Program-made: the position numbers and the translations under genes
Assembly (NCBI GenBank): GCA_002345505.1
Contig: DDWJ01000036.1
Span: 1 to 32,479, forward strand
Origin: Caryophanales bacterium UBA2289
GTDB lineage: Bacteria > Bacillota_I > Bacilli_A > Izemoplasmatales > Hujiaoplasmataceae
DNA length: 32,479 nt
Direction of reading: 5' to 3'
Notes under the pieces: model-generated
Told to the model about the DNA's origin: nothing
The model's input: the letters and a program-made list of their open reading frames with translations, nothing else
The model's database searches: none
Shown: positions 14,458 through 21,365 of the stretch, one piece after another
Position numbering within the stretch: the first letter of the stretch is position 1
How the letters are laid out: each line of letters opens with the position of its first letter

Positions 14458-14781
14458 ATGAAACATGTTAATATGAATGATATTTTACCAGTATTGAACA
14501 AATATAATGTCAGCGCAAAAACATTGGTGGATCATGATAATGCGACTATCAAAAATTTGTTTTTAAGTAAGGGTCAAGCTATTCCTGATCATAAAGTTCC
14601 AATGGACGTTACTTTCTTTATTCTTGAAGGCAAAGGTTCAATAACTATTGATGGTGAAACCGTAAAAGTAAAAGCCTTGGATTGCGTTTTATGTCCGCCT
14701 AATACGTTCATGTCTGTCAAAGCTGATGATGATTCAACTCTTTCATTCTTGAACATTAAAACTCCGGGATTAAAAGCATAA
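14458..14781 (+). CDS. Small single-domain cupin
   Basis: A 107-residue beta-barrel cupin. The core reads PDHKVPMDVTFFILEGKGSI followed by a DxExVxV-like strand and a second conserved region around CPPNTFMSVKA. The usual HxH metal pair is reduced to a single His (DHKVP), and the later cupin-2 His is replaced, so metal binding is doubtful or altered. Function unknown; small cupins of this sort often bind small ligands or act as stress proteins. SD GAGGTG precedes the ATG by six bases. It is monocistronic with a strong terminator. Confidence 0.83.
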   Translation: MKHVNMNDILPVLNKYNVSAKTLVDHDNATIKNLFLSKGQAIPDHKVPMDVTFFILEGKGSITIDGETVKVKALDCVLCPPNTFMSVKADDDSTLSFLNIKTPGLKA

Positions 14782-14786
14782 AGAGT

Positions 14787-14819
14787 AAAGATTAAGCATT
14801 TTGGCTTAATCTTTTTTTT
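14787..14819. terminator. Strong terminator after the cupin gene
   Basis: Perfect 11-bp stem AAAGATTAAGC / GCTTAATCTTT with a 6-base loop, running into eight Ts on the plus strand. The stop codon of the convergent membrane-protein gene lies inside, so it may act in both directions. Confidence 0.85.
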
Positions 14820-15114
14820 GTGAGTTATTAGAATCCTTAAAGTAAAGGATTAACGAAGCAATTAGTGAAGCGATGAATCCACCGAAAGCTAGAGCTCCTA
14901 AAATAAAATATCCTAAAGCGCCCCAGTCATTAGTAGCAAAGGCAAATATCGCTAATATTGCTGTTATAGCAAGCAGGACACCTGGTAAGATAAATAACTT
15001 CTTCTTGTTTCTTTTAGCAATCGGAATACTTACGAAATAACTTAAAATACCAAAAATTAATACATATAAAACTATTGGTAAATAATCAGTTAGGACTGAC
15101 AATGTATTTAACAT
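14806..15114 (-). CDS. Small membrane protein with three helices
   Basis: A 102-residue integral membrane protein with three predicted helices (about 8-28, 39-60 and 68-92), a basic KRNKKK loop after the first helix and a charged C-terminal tail (YFKDSNNSQKKD). I do not recognise the family with certainty; the layout recalls short YesK-like proteins of Firmicutes. The ATG at 15114 is preferred because GAGGTG lies five bases upstream; the in-frame ATG ten codons earlier lacks an SD. Function unknown. Confidence 0.65.
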   Translation of the reverse strand: MLNTLSVLTDYLPIVLYVLIFGILSYFVSIPIAKRNKKKLFILPGVLLAITAILAIFAFATNDWGALGYFILGALAFGGFIASLIASLILYFKDSNNSQKKD

Positions 15115-15232
15115 ATTTTCACCTCTTTTTTTTGATAATATCATTAATATGGATAATCATTTTGAATTTTGCTCGAGTGAAAGAATATTGTGTTATTATT
15201 TGTTAGAATTATGTATAATTTGTTTAGACAAT

Positions 15233-15260
15233 TGTTATAAGTTGGTAATTTTGATAAAAT
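15233..15260 (+). promoter_or_regulatory. Promoter of queG
   Basis: TTGTTA (15233-15238), 16 bases, then TAAAAT (15255-15260) with an extended TGn. A second TATAAT lies at 15215-15220 without a good -35. The SD AGGAGGTGG follows at about 15282-15290. Confidence 0.5.
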
Positions 15261-15294
15261 AGTGTAATAAGATATTAAATTAGGAGGTGGTTAA

Positions 15295-16236
15295 GTGAAT
15301 CCAAAACAACTTTTAGAAGCTTTTCAAAAAGAGTTTGATGTAGTTGGTATTATAAAGGCAGAAAAATATATCAATGCTGCAAATGAATTGAACCATGAAT
15401 TACCTAAAATTGAATTTAACTCAATGGTTGTAGTTGGTTTAGCTTATCCTAAAAGAGTGATGGTTTCTAATGAGGATTACGCTTATGCCTCCTTTTATAC
15501 ATTTGGTCAGGATTATCATACGGTATTAAAACAAAGAATTTTGAAAGTTATGAAGAACTTTGATGTGAGATATGATTTTGGTGTTGATAATCATCCACAT
15601 GATGAGAGATTAGCTGCGAGTTTAGCAGGTATCGGATATTTTGGAAAAAACCAATTGATTATTAATAAGGATCATGGCTCATATCTTTTTTTGGGAATTG
15701 TCTTTGTTGATATAGATAATGATTTTGAAGAAATTCATCAATCACTTGAGTCATGTGGCGATTGTAGGATTTGTATAGATTCTTGTCCGACACATGCATT
15801 ATCAATAAATGGATATGATCAATCAAAGTGTATAAGCAATTATAATCAGGAAAAAAGAGCTTTAACTTCAAATGAAATCAAATTAAATTATTGCCTTTTC
15901 GGTTGCGATATTTGCCAATTGGTATGTCCTAAGAATATCCCTATAAAAAGAGTTCTTCATTCTGAGTTTGATTTATCTGAAAAAGAAGCGGTTAGTTATA
16001 AAGATTTATTTTCTCTTTCCGAAAGGGAATTTAAAGAAAAATACGATAATATGGCTTATCTTTGGAAAGGAAAAACTATCTTAATGCGAAATGCTTTGAC
16101 ACTTTTATTAAGACATAAGAACACTAAATATAATGATTTAATTAAGGATTCATTAAAGAAATATGAAGTTTCTTGGTATCAAGAAACAGCCAAATTTATA
16201 CTAGAAAAACTGGAAGAAACAAAAGAGTCCAATTGA
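15295..16236 (+). CDS. queG: Epoxyqueuosine reductase
   Basis: Cobalamin- and Fe-S-dependent enzyme that reduces epoxyqueuosine to queuosine in the wobble position of GUN-decoding tRNAs. Two [4Fe-4S] motifs are visible: CGDCRICIDSCP (about 154-164) and CLFGCDICQLVCP (about 199-211). The N-terminal DUF1730-like part contains the family segment DERLAASLAGIGYFGKNQL, including its catalytic acid region. At 313 residues it lacks the long C-terminal HEAT-like extension of some homologues (about 380). The start is GTG, four bases after a near-perfect AGGAGGTGG. It is monocistronic; other queuosine genes are not in view. Confidence 0.93.
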   Translation: MNPKQLLEAFQKEFDVVGIIKAEKYINAANELNHELPKIEFNSMVVVGLAYPKRVMVSNEDYAYASFYTFGQDYHTVLKQRILKVMKNFDVRYDFGVDNHPHDERLAASLAGIGYFGKNQLIINKDHGSYLFLGIVFVDIDNDFEEIHQSLESCGDCRICIDSCPTHALSINGYDQSKCISNYNQEKRALTSNEIKLNYCLFGCDICQLVCPKNIPIKRVLHSEFDLSEKEAVSYKDLFSLSEREFKEKYDNMAYLWKGKTILMRNALTLLLRHKNTKYNDLIKDSLKKYEVSWYQETAKFILEKLEETKESN

Positions 16237-16253
16237 TTATGGACTCTTTTTTT
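16221..16253. terminator. Bidirectional terminator between queG and csoR
   Basis: Perfect 10-bp stem AAAAGAGTCC / GGACTCTTTT with a 10-base loop holding the queG TGA. T-runs on the plus strand and the matching A-run on the other side serve both convergent units. Confidence 0.85.
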
Positions 16254-16515
16254 ATTTCATGTATTTATCTAAAATCGCTATAATCTCTTCAGTTTTTTCT
16301 TGGAAATTGCTAGTCTCAATCGATTCTTTTACACAGGTATTCAAGTGTTGTTTAAGAATTGCGAGATTAGCTTTTTTTAATAATGCTTCAACTGCAAGTA
16401 TTTGATTGGCAATATCAACACAATACCTATCTTCTTCCGTCATTCTAATGACAGCTTCAATTTGACCTTTAGCAGTTTTTAAGAGATTGAGTTCTTTGGT
16501 GTGATCGTGTTTCAT
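16252..16515 (-). CDS. csoR: Copper-sensing repressor CsoR
   Basis: An 87-residue all-helical DUF156/CsoR-family repressor. The Cu(I) ligand set Cys 32 - His 57 - Cys 61 is intact, with spacing of 25 and 4 residues identical to Mycobacterium CsoR (36, 61, 65). Apo-protein binds GC-rich operators and releases on Cu(I). It is the last gene of the copZ-copA-csoR operon; its ATG overlaps the copA stop as ATGA. Likely autoregulatory through the operators at 19186-19207 and 19285-19300. Confidence 0.93.
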   Translation of the reverse strand: MKHDHTKELNLLKTAKGQIEAVIRMTEEDRYCVDIANQILAVEALLKKANLAILKQHLNTCVKESIETSNFQEKTEEIIAILDKYMK

Positions 16516-18959
16516 ACTCTTTCCTCCATAAATTTATTGAGATTTATTTTTTTAAGTCTTAAAGAATTATAGATTACATTTAAGCTGCTTAAACTCATTG
16601 CGAAGGCACCAATCATCGGATGAAGTAAACCTAGCATTGCAAATGGTATCGCTAGAGCATTATAGAACCATGCCCAGAAATAGTTTTGCTTGATTTTTAC
16701 AAAGATTGCTTTTGATAGAGTAATAGCTTTTAGAACTGTATCAAGGTTATCATTGATTAAAGTTATGTCACTTGATTCAATTGCTATATCTGTACCTGTA
16801 CCGATAGCGATACCAACATTTGCTTGTTTTAGAGAAGGTGCGTCGTTGATACCATCACCAACCATTGCGACTAGACCATAGATTTCCTGGAGTTTAATGA
16901 TTTCTTTTACTTTACCTTCTGGCATTACACTAGCTACAACATGTGATATGCCTGCTTGTTTTGCGATTGCTTCAGCGGTTTTTTGGTTATCTCCAGTAAT
17001 CATAACTGTCTTTATACCTAATGACTCGATTGCTTTGATGACTTTAGGCGCATCAGGTTTTAGTTTATCGGCTATGGCGATTATTCCTAAAATCTCATTT
17101 TCAGTACCAACAATAATGGTTGTTTTAGCTTGTTCTTCAAGGGAAGCTATTTGTTCTTCATATTTTAATGTATCGATATTGTTTTCTTTGAATAATTTAG
17201 CGCTACCGATGAAATAGGTTTGATTATCAAGCTCACCTTTTACACCAAGACCGGAGATTGCTTTAAAATTAGTTACCGGTTTTGCTTCTATGCCCATTGA
17301 TTTTGCCTTATCGATTACCGCTTGTGCTAGTACGTGTTCTGAAAGTTTTTCAAGTGAATAAGCAACTTGTAAAACTGATTTTTCATCATCAGAAACAATA
17401 TCAGTAATTTGTGGTTTTCCTACGGTCAAAGTTCCGGTTTTATCAAAAGCGATTGCTTTAATATCTTTGAAAGTTTGAACTGCTTCACCATTTCTGATTA
17501 AAACCCCATTTTCAGCGCCTTTACCACTACCAACCATTAATGCTGTTGGTGTTCCAAGTCCTAATGCACACGGACATGCAATAACTAAAACAGCGGTTGC
17601 GGTTACGAATGCTAGAGCAAGTTGAGATTGATCGGTATTGATCCAAGGTAAAGCATTCTCTAATCCTCTAAGGATTGATAAATGAAATTCTGGGAAGACT
17701 AAAAAGGATGTGAATGTCAATAAGGTTAAGATCAAAATACCAGGGACGAATATACCGGTAATTCTATCGGCAAATTCTTGAATCGGCACTTTTGTTCCTT
17801 GGCAAGCTTCAACCATTTGAATTATTTGCGCCAAAAAAGTATCATTTCCGACCTTTGTGACTTTAACTTTTATACTACCGTTTTTATTGATGGTAGCGCC
17901 TATGACACTATCGCCAACTTTTCTATTTACTGGCAAAGATTCACCTGTAGCTAGTGATTCATCAATTAGAGTTTCACCTTCGATTATTTCACCGTCCATC
18001 GGGATTTTTTCGCCAGGTTTTACAATCATGATGTCTCCGACACTTAGTTCGCTTGTTAAAACTTCGATTTCTTGATTATCAACGAGAATTCTTGCTTTTT
18101 TTGCTCCCATTTCCAGCAGTTTTTTAATCGCTTGTGAAGCCTTACCTTTAGCTCTGGTTTCAAGGTATTTACCAACTAAATGTAATGTCATAATCATAGT
18201 AGCCATTTCAATAAAGGTTGTAATCGGTAAAAATAAACCTAAAAGACCGATTAAGTATGGTGGCATCGAACCTAAAGAAACCAAAACGTCCATGTTTGGC
18301 TTTTTTGTTAGTATCGATTTAAAGGCTTTCTTATGAACGGAATAACCGATAATGAAGATAACTGGGAAGCCTAAAATAGCACTAATATAAATATATCCAG
18401 GTATTTTTATCAAAAACATGTTGATAAGCATCAAGCTCATCATAACGATAGCTATTGATGAAGAGATGATAACTTTCTTCTTCGCTTCATCCATCATTAT
18501 TTCTTCACTAGATTTTTCTTCTATTTCGTTATTTTCCAATATGAGTTTATAACCGATATCATCAATTTGCTTGATTACTTGACTTAACTTAACGGTCTTT
18601 GAATCATATTTTAACTTCAGTCTGTTATTTACTAGATTAACATTAAACTCATTGATTCCTTTAATTGATTCTAGGGTGTTTTCTATTGCTTTTGCACAAC
18701 TTGCGCAACTCATCCCTTCTACTAAAAGATCGACAGTCTCATTAGTTTCCTCTAGTATCATTTCATAACCTAACTCATCGACTAAGGCTTTTATTTCTTT
18801 TTCAGTAATAACTGTTTCATCAAATGATACGTTTAAAGTATCGGTAGTAATATTGACTAAAGCTTCGCCTACACCTTTAGTCATTGAAAGATAGGATTCG
18901 ATTGATTTAGCACAACTTGCACAACTCATCCCTTTAACAAAATATTTTTTATTTATCAT
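16512..18959 (-). CDS. copA: Copper-exporting P1B-type ATPase
   Basis: Cu(I) efflux pump in the cytoplasmic membrane, 815 residues. Two N-terminal heavy-metal domains each carry GMSCASC (Cys 13/16 and 85/88). The membrane CPC motif (CPCALGLGTPTAL) is near residue 463, the phosphorylation motif DKTGTLT near 505, and GDGINDAP near 703. The C-terminal helix pair has YNALAIPFAM and the Met-Ser region MSLSSLNVIYNSLR, both copper-pump signatures. The usual SEHPL motif reads SEHVL here (near 541), an uncommon Pro-to-Val change. It lies three bases downstream of copZ and overlaps csoR. Confidence 0.96.
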   Translation of the reverse strand: MINKKYFVKGMSCASCAKSIESYLSMTKGVGEALVNITTDTLNVSFDETVITEKEIKALVDELGYEMILEETNETVDLLVEGMSCASCAKAIENTLESIKGINEFNVNLVNNRLKLKYDSKTVKLSQVIKQIDDIGYKLILENNEIEEKSSEEIMMDEAKKKVIISSSIAIVMMSLMLINMFLIKIPGYIYISAILGFPVIFIIGYSVHKKAFKSILTKKPNMDVLVSLGSMPPYLIGLLGLFLPITTFIEMATMIMTLHLVGKYLETRAKGKASQAIKKLLEMGAKKARILVDNQEIEVLTSELSVGDIMIVKPGEKIPMDGEIIEGETLIDESLATGESLPVNRKVGDSVIGATINKNGSIKVKVTKVGNDTFLAQIIQMVEACQGTKVPIQEFADRITGIFVPGILILTLLTFTSFLVFPEFHLSILRGLENALPWINTDQSQLALAFVTATAVLVIACPCALGLGTPTALMVGSGKGAENGVLIRNGEAVQTFKDIKAIAFDKTGTLTVGKPQITDIVSDDEKSVLQVAYSLEKLSEHVLAQAVIDKAKSMGIEAKPVTNFKAISGLGVKGELDNQTYFIGSAKLFKENNIDTLKYEEQIASLEEQAKTTIIVGTENEILGIIAIADKLKPDAPKVIKAIESLGIKTVMITGDNQKTAEAIAKQAGISHVVASVMPEGKVKEIIKLQEIYGLVAMVGDGINDAPSLKQANVGIAIGTGTDIAIESSDITLINDNLDTVLKAITLSKAIFVKIKQNYFWAWFYNALAIPFAMLGLLHPMIGAFAMSLSSLNVIYNSLRLKKINLNKFMEERV

Positions 18960-18962
18960 TAA

Positions 18963-19169
18963 TTATCTGACCTCATATCCTAATCTGGTTATTCTTGAAG
19001 TAATATCTTCATTCGTTACTATCGTTTCATCGCATGAAACAGTTACTTTCTTTGCATCTAAATCAACTTCTACTGATGAAACTCCGTTTAAACTATTTAA
19101 AACTCTTTTCACACTGTTTGCACAGTGATTGCAAGTCATTCCAATTACATTAAATTCTTTGTTTGTCAT
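18963..19169 (-). CDS. copZ: Copper chaperone CopZ
   Basis: A 68-residue single heavy-metal-associated domain with the Cu(I)-binding loop GMTCNHC and the conserved late LGYEV strand. It delivers Cu(I) to CopA and probably to CsoR. First gene of the minus-strand copper operon, preceded by a good SD (AGAAGGAG) and an operator-bearing promoter. It is separated from copA by three bases. Confidence 0.93.
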   Translation of the reverse strand: MTNKEFNVIGMTCNHCANSVKRVLNSLNGVSSVEVDLDAKKVTVSCDETIVTNEDITSRITRLGYEVR

Positions 19170-19185
19170 AATATTTTTCTCCTTC

Positions 19186-19207
19186 TACCCCTCTTATAGG
19201 GGGGTAT
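19186..19207. promoter_or_regulatory. CsoR-type operator at the copZ transcript start
   Basis: TACCCC-TCTTATA-GGGGGGTAT: an interrupted GC-rich inverted repeat in an AT-rich background, placed from about +1 to +20 of the predicted copZ transcript. The right half, TAGGGGGGTAT, matches the second operator; the left half sits further out than in the compact site. Confidence 0.75.
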
Positions 19208-19211
19208 CCTT

Positions 19212-19240
19212 ATTATAACTCAGAATATAAGTAATTGCAA
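19212..19240 (-). promoter_or_regulatory. Promoter of copZ-copA-csoR
   Basis: TTGCAA (19235-19240), 17 bases, TATAAT (19212-19217) on the minus strand. The predicted start near 19205 falls in the CsoR operator, as expected for repression. Confidence 0.7.
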
Positions 19241-19263
19241 ATAAAATCAATTAATTTCAGTGT

Positions 19264-19280
19264 AAGCAAATCATTTGCTT
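19264..19280. repeat. Palindrome overlapping the -35 of the csoR-like operon
   Basis: AAGCAAATCATTTGCTT is a perfect 7-bp inverted repeat around TCA. It covers the -35 TTGCTT (19275-19280). A near copy lies over the cupin -35 at 14397-14412. It may be an operator for an unidentified regulator. Confidence 0.55.
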
Positions 19281-19303
19281 TTATATACCCTAGGGGGTAT
19301 AAT
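19275..19303 (+). promoter_or_regulatory. Promoter of the csoR-like/TrxR-like/PDO operon
   Basis: TTGCTT (19275-19280), 17 bases, TATAAT (19298-19303). The CsoR-type operator overlaps the spacer and the first bases of the -10. Confidence 0.7.
19285..19300. promoter_or_regulatory. CsoR-type operator of the rightward operon
   Basis: ATACCCTAGGGGGTAT closely follows the known CsoR pattern TACCC-N-GGGGGTAT. It overlaps the -10 of the rightward promoter, so binding should block RNA polymerase. Confidence 0.8.
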
Positions 19304-19335
19304 TAAGTTGTAATAAATTTAAGAGGTGATTAGTT

Positions 19336-19590
19336 ATGAAATGTGATCCGTCAATCAAAAACAGAATCAAAAGAGCACAAGGCCAAATGAATGGCGTTTT
19401 GAGAATGATGGACTGTGATACGGCTTGTTTTGATATCCTTACCCAATTGAAAGCGATTAGAGCTAGCATTGATACGGCAATCGGAATTTTAACAACCTCT
19501 AATTTAATCCAAATGATTGAAGAAACTAATGATGTCAAGCTGAATAACATCGAAGATGCTATATCGCTGGTAATCAAAGGAATCAAGTAG
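19336..19590 (+). CDS. CsoR/RcnR-family regulator with altered ligand set
   Basis: An 84-residue DUF156 protein (RIKRAQGQMNGVLRMM is the family signature). Cys 31 matches the first CsoR ligand, but the second and third positions are Asn 56 and Met 60 instead of His and Cys, so canonical trigonal Cu(I) binding is unlikely. Extra cysteines are Cys 3 and Cys 27. Asn at the His position also occurs in the persulfide sensor CstR, which however keeps the second Cys. Signal unknown; thiol, persulfide, electrophile or another metal are options. It is first in an operon with a TrxR-like flavoprotein (11 bases downstream) and a double-thioredoxin protein, behind a CsoR-type operator. SD GAGGTG. Confidence 0.85.
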   Translation: MKCDPSIKNRIKRAQGQMNGVLRMMDCDTACFDILTQLKAIRASIDTAIGILTTSNLIQMIEETNDVKLNNIEDAISLVIKGIK

Positions 19591-19601
19591 GAGGGATATG
19601 T

Positions 19602-20579
19602 ATGTTTACATTTAATATGGAAAAACCAAAAGCATCTTCTCTATTCGATGAAGTCATATTATGGGACATGATTGTTATCGGTGGAGGACCTGCAGGGCTT
19701 AATGGAGCCCTATATGCCAAAAGAAAAGGACTTATGGTTGGCATCGTGACTTTAGAGATAGGCGGTCAATTGCACAATACCTCTACTGTTGACAATTACT
19801 TGGGTTTTAAGAATATTGAGGGAAAAGATTTATCAGATGAATTTTTTGAACATATAAAAACTCTTGAGGTACCAATTCTTACAGGAATTAGAACTCAAGA
19901 AATCAAGAAAAATAATGATATCTTTGAAGTAAAATTATCTGATGGCAAAACTTTGAATACCAAAACGATACTCTTAGCTACTGGAGGCGCGCCAAGAAAG
20001 CTAAATGTACCTGGAGAGGTAGAGTTCAGTAATAAGGGAGTATCTTACTGTACAACCTGTGATGCACCATTCTTTAAGGACAAACATGTGATTGTGGCTG
20101 GTGGGGGAAACAGTGCTGCAGAAGCTGTGCTGGATTTAGTTCCATGGGCAAGTAAAATCACAGTGGTTCATCGAAGCGTTTGGCGAGCTGATACAATATT
20201 ACTAGAAAAACTAAAAGCTGTGGATAAATTAGATATTCATTTGAATAGCCAAATACTTGAAATCTTTGGTGATGATTTAATGAAAGGTATTAAATACTTG
20301 GACAAATCGGAAAATATTGAAAAAATATTGGAAGCAGATGGATTATTCATTGAGATCGGAACGATACCAAACAGTTATTTATTAAAAGATTTAGTTGAAC
20401 TGAATGAAAGAGACGAAGTTATTGTTGATGAATTTCAGATGACTAGTGAAAAAGGAATTTTTGCAGCTGGTGATGTAACGAATCAAGAGGAAAAGCAAAT
20501 AATAATTTCCGCTGCAGAAGGTGCAAAAGCAGCTTTAGCAATAACAAAATATTTAAATAAATTTTATAAAGGAGAATAA
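19602..20579 (+). CDS. TrxR/AhpF-like FAD disulfide reductase
   Basis: A 325-residue flavoprotein. The FAD motif GGGPAG is at about 27-32, the redox-active CTTC at 150-153 (context YCTTCDAPFF), a second nucleotide motif GGGNSAAEAVLDL at 167-179 and the terminal AAGDVTN. The GGGNSxxEAxxDL form is typical of the AhpF reductase part rather than classical TrxB. The NADPH-phosphate motif HRRxxxR reads HRSVWR (190-195), losing one Arg, so NADH or another donor is possible. A 22-residue extension precedes the FAD domain. SD GGAGGG lies six bases before the ATG. Likely reduces the thioredoxin-fold protein encoded four bases downstream. Confidence 0.88.
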   Translation: MFTFNMEKPKASSLFDEVILWDMIVIGGGPAGLNGALYAKRKGLMVGIVTLEIGGQLHNTSTVDNYLGFKNIEGKDLSDEFFEHIKTLEVPILTGIRTQEIKKNNDIFEVKLSDGKTLNTKTILLATGGAPRKLNVPGEVEFSNKGVSYCTTCDAPFFKDKHVIVAGGGNSAAEAVLDLVPWASKITVVHRSVWRADTILLEKLKAVDKLDIHLNSQILEIFGDDLMKGIKYLDKSENIEKILEADGLFIEIGTIPNSYLLKDLVELNERDEVIVDEFQMTSEKGIFAAGDVTNQEEKQIIISAAEGAKAALAITKYLNKFYKGE

Positions 20580-20583
20580 GAAA

Positions 20584-21228
20584 ATGAGTAAATTATTAAA
20601 TAAGGAATTACAAGATCAAATTAGAGAGTTTTTAAACATGATGAAGGATAAGGTAACATTTGTTTACTTTAAATCAGATAAGAATTGCGATACATGCGAG
20701 CAAACTAAAATGCTTTTAGAAGAGATAGCTGATTTAAGTGAAAAGATCAGTTTTATCGAAAAAGACTTAAACAAAGATACTGAGGAAGCAAAAAAGTATG
20801 GCATTACCTTAGCACCTAGTTTCGTTATCTTAGATAATGAAGGCAAGTATAAAGGTGTTAAATTTAACGGCATTCCTGCTGGGCATGAGATTAATTCATT
20901 CTTGAGTGCAGTGATTGATATGTCGGGTGTTGAATTTGGATTCGATAAAGATTTAGTTGAAAGAATCAAAAAAATAAAGAAACCGGTAAATATAAAAGTA
21001 TTTGTGACATTGAGTTGTCCTCATTGTCCAGGAGCTGTTTCTAATGCTCATAGATTAGCGATGCTTAATGATAATATTGAAAGTGAAATGATTGAAGCAC
21101 AAACTTTCCAAGAGTTAAGTGTTAAATATAAAGTATCAGGGGTTCCAAAGATTATTATTAATGAAAAGCATGAATTAGTCGGTAATCAACCAATTGAAGA
21201 ATATTTGAACAAATTAGAGAGATTATAA
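20584..21228 (+). CDS. Double-thioredoxin-fold disulfide oxidoreductase (PDO-like)
   Basis: A 214-residue cytosolic protein with two thioredoxin folds. The first has C35-DT-C38 with the cis-Pro at LAPSF (78); the second has C145-PH-C148 with cis-Pro in GVPKIII. This matches the glutaredoxin-like PDO family, also the fold of the AhpF N-terminal domain. Next to the AhpF-like reductase it probably forms a two-gene disulfide-reducing relay serving a peroxidase or other thiol proteins. SD AAAGGAG lies upstream within the end of the preceding gene. Last gene of the operon, followed by a terminator. Confidence 0.9.
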   Translation: MSKLLNKELQDQIREFLNMMKDKVTFVYFKSDKNCDTCEQTKMLLEEIADLSEKISFIEKDLNKDTEEAKKYGITLAPSFVILDNEGKYKGVKFNGIPAGHEINSFLSAVIDMSGVEFGFDKDLVERIKKIKKPVNIKVFVTLSCPHCPGAVSNAHRLAMLNDNIESEMIEAQTFQELSVKYKVSGVPKIIINEKHELVGNQPIEEYLNKLERL

Positions 21229-21235
21229 AAAACAT

Positions 21236-21270
21236 CCGATTTAAACCTATAAGTTTAGATCGGTTTTTTT
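21236..21270 (+). terminator. Terminator of the csoR-like/TrxR-like/PDO operon
   Basis: 11-bp stem CCGATTTAAAC / GTTTAGATCGG (one T-G wobble) with a 6-base loop, followed by seven or more Ts. Confidence 0.85.
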
Positions 21271-21317
21271 ATTGATTTTAAACTTCTGTTTGAGTTATTT
21301 AATTTGTGTTTTTTTTG

Positions 21318-21354
21318 TGCTATAATACTGTCAAAATGTCAGTATATAAGGGGG
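21318..21354 (+). promoter_or_regulatory. hppA promoter with inverted repeat and distant SD
   Basis: TGCTATAAT (21318-21326) is a perfect extended -10; the -35 (TTTAAT) is weak. The inverted repeat ATACTG-N9-CAGTAT (21325-21345) overlaps the -10 end and predicted start. SD AAGGGGG (21348-21354) is 11 bases from the ATG, longer than usual. Confidence 0.6.
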
Positions 21355-21365
21355 ACATATAAAGT

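Noticed and set aside
16690..18075. Plus-strand frames inside copA (16690-16881, 16897-17217, 17857-18075)
   Set aside because: They oppose a gene with every expected motif and have no SD or recognisable protein.
19290..19586. Minus-strand 98-residue frame opposite the csoR-like gene
   Set aside because: It covers a clear DUF156 gene with SD and an operator-bearing promoter; its own start has no SD.
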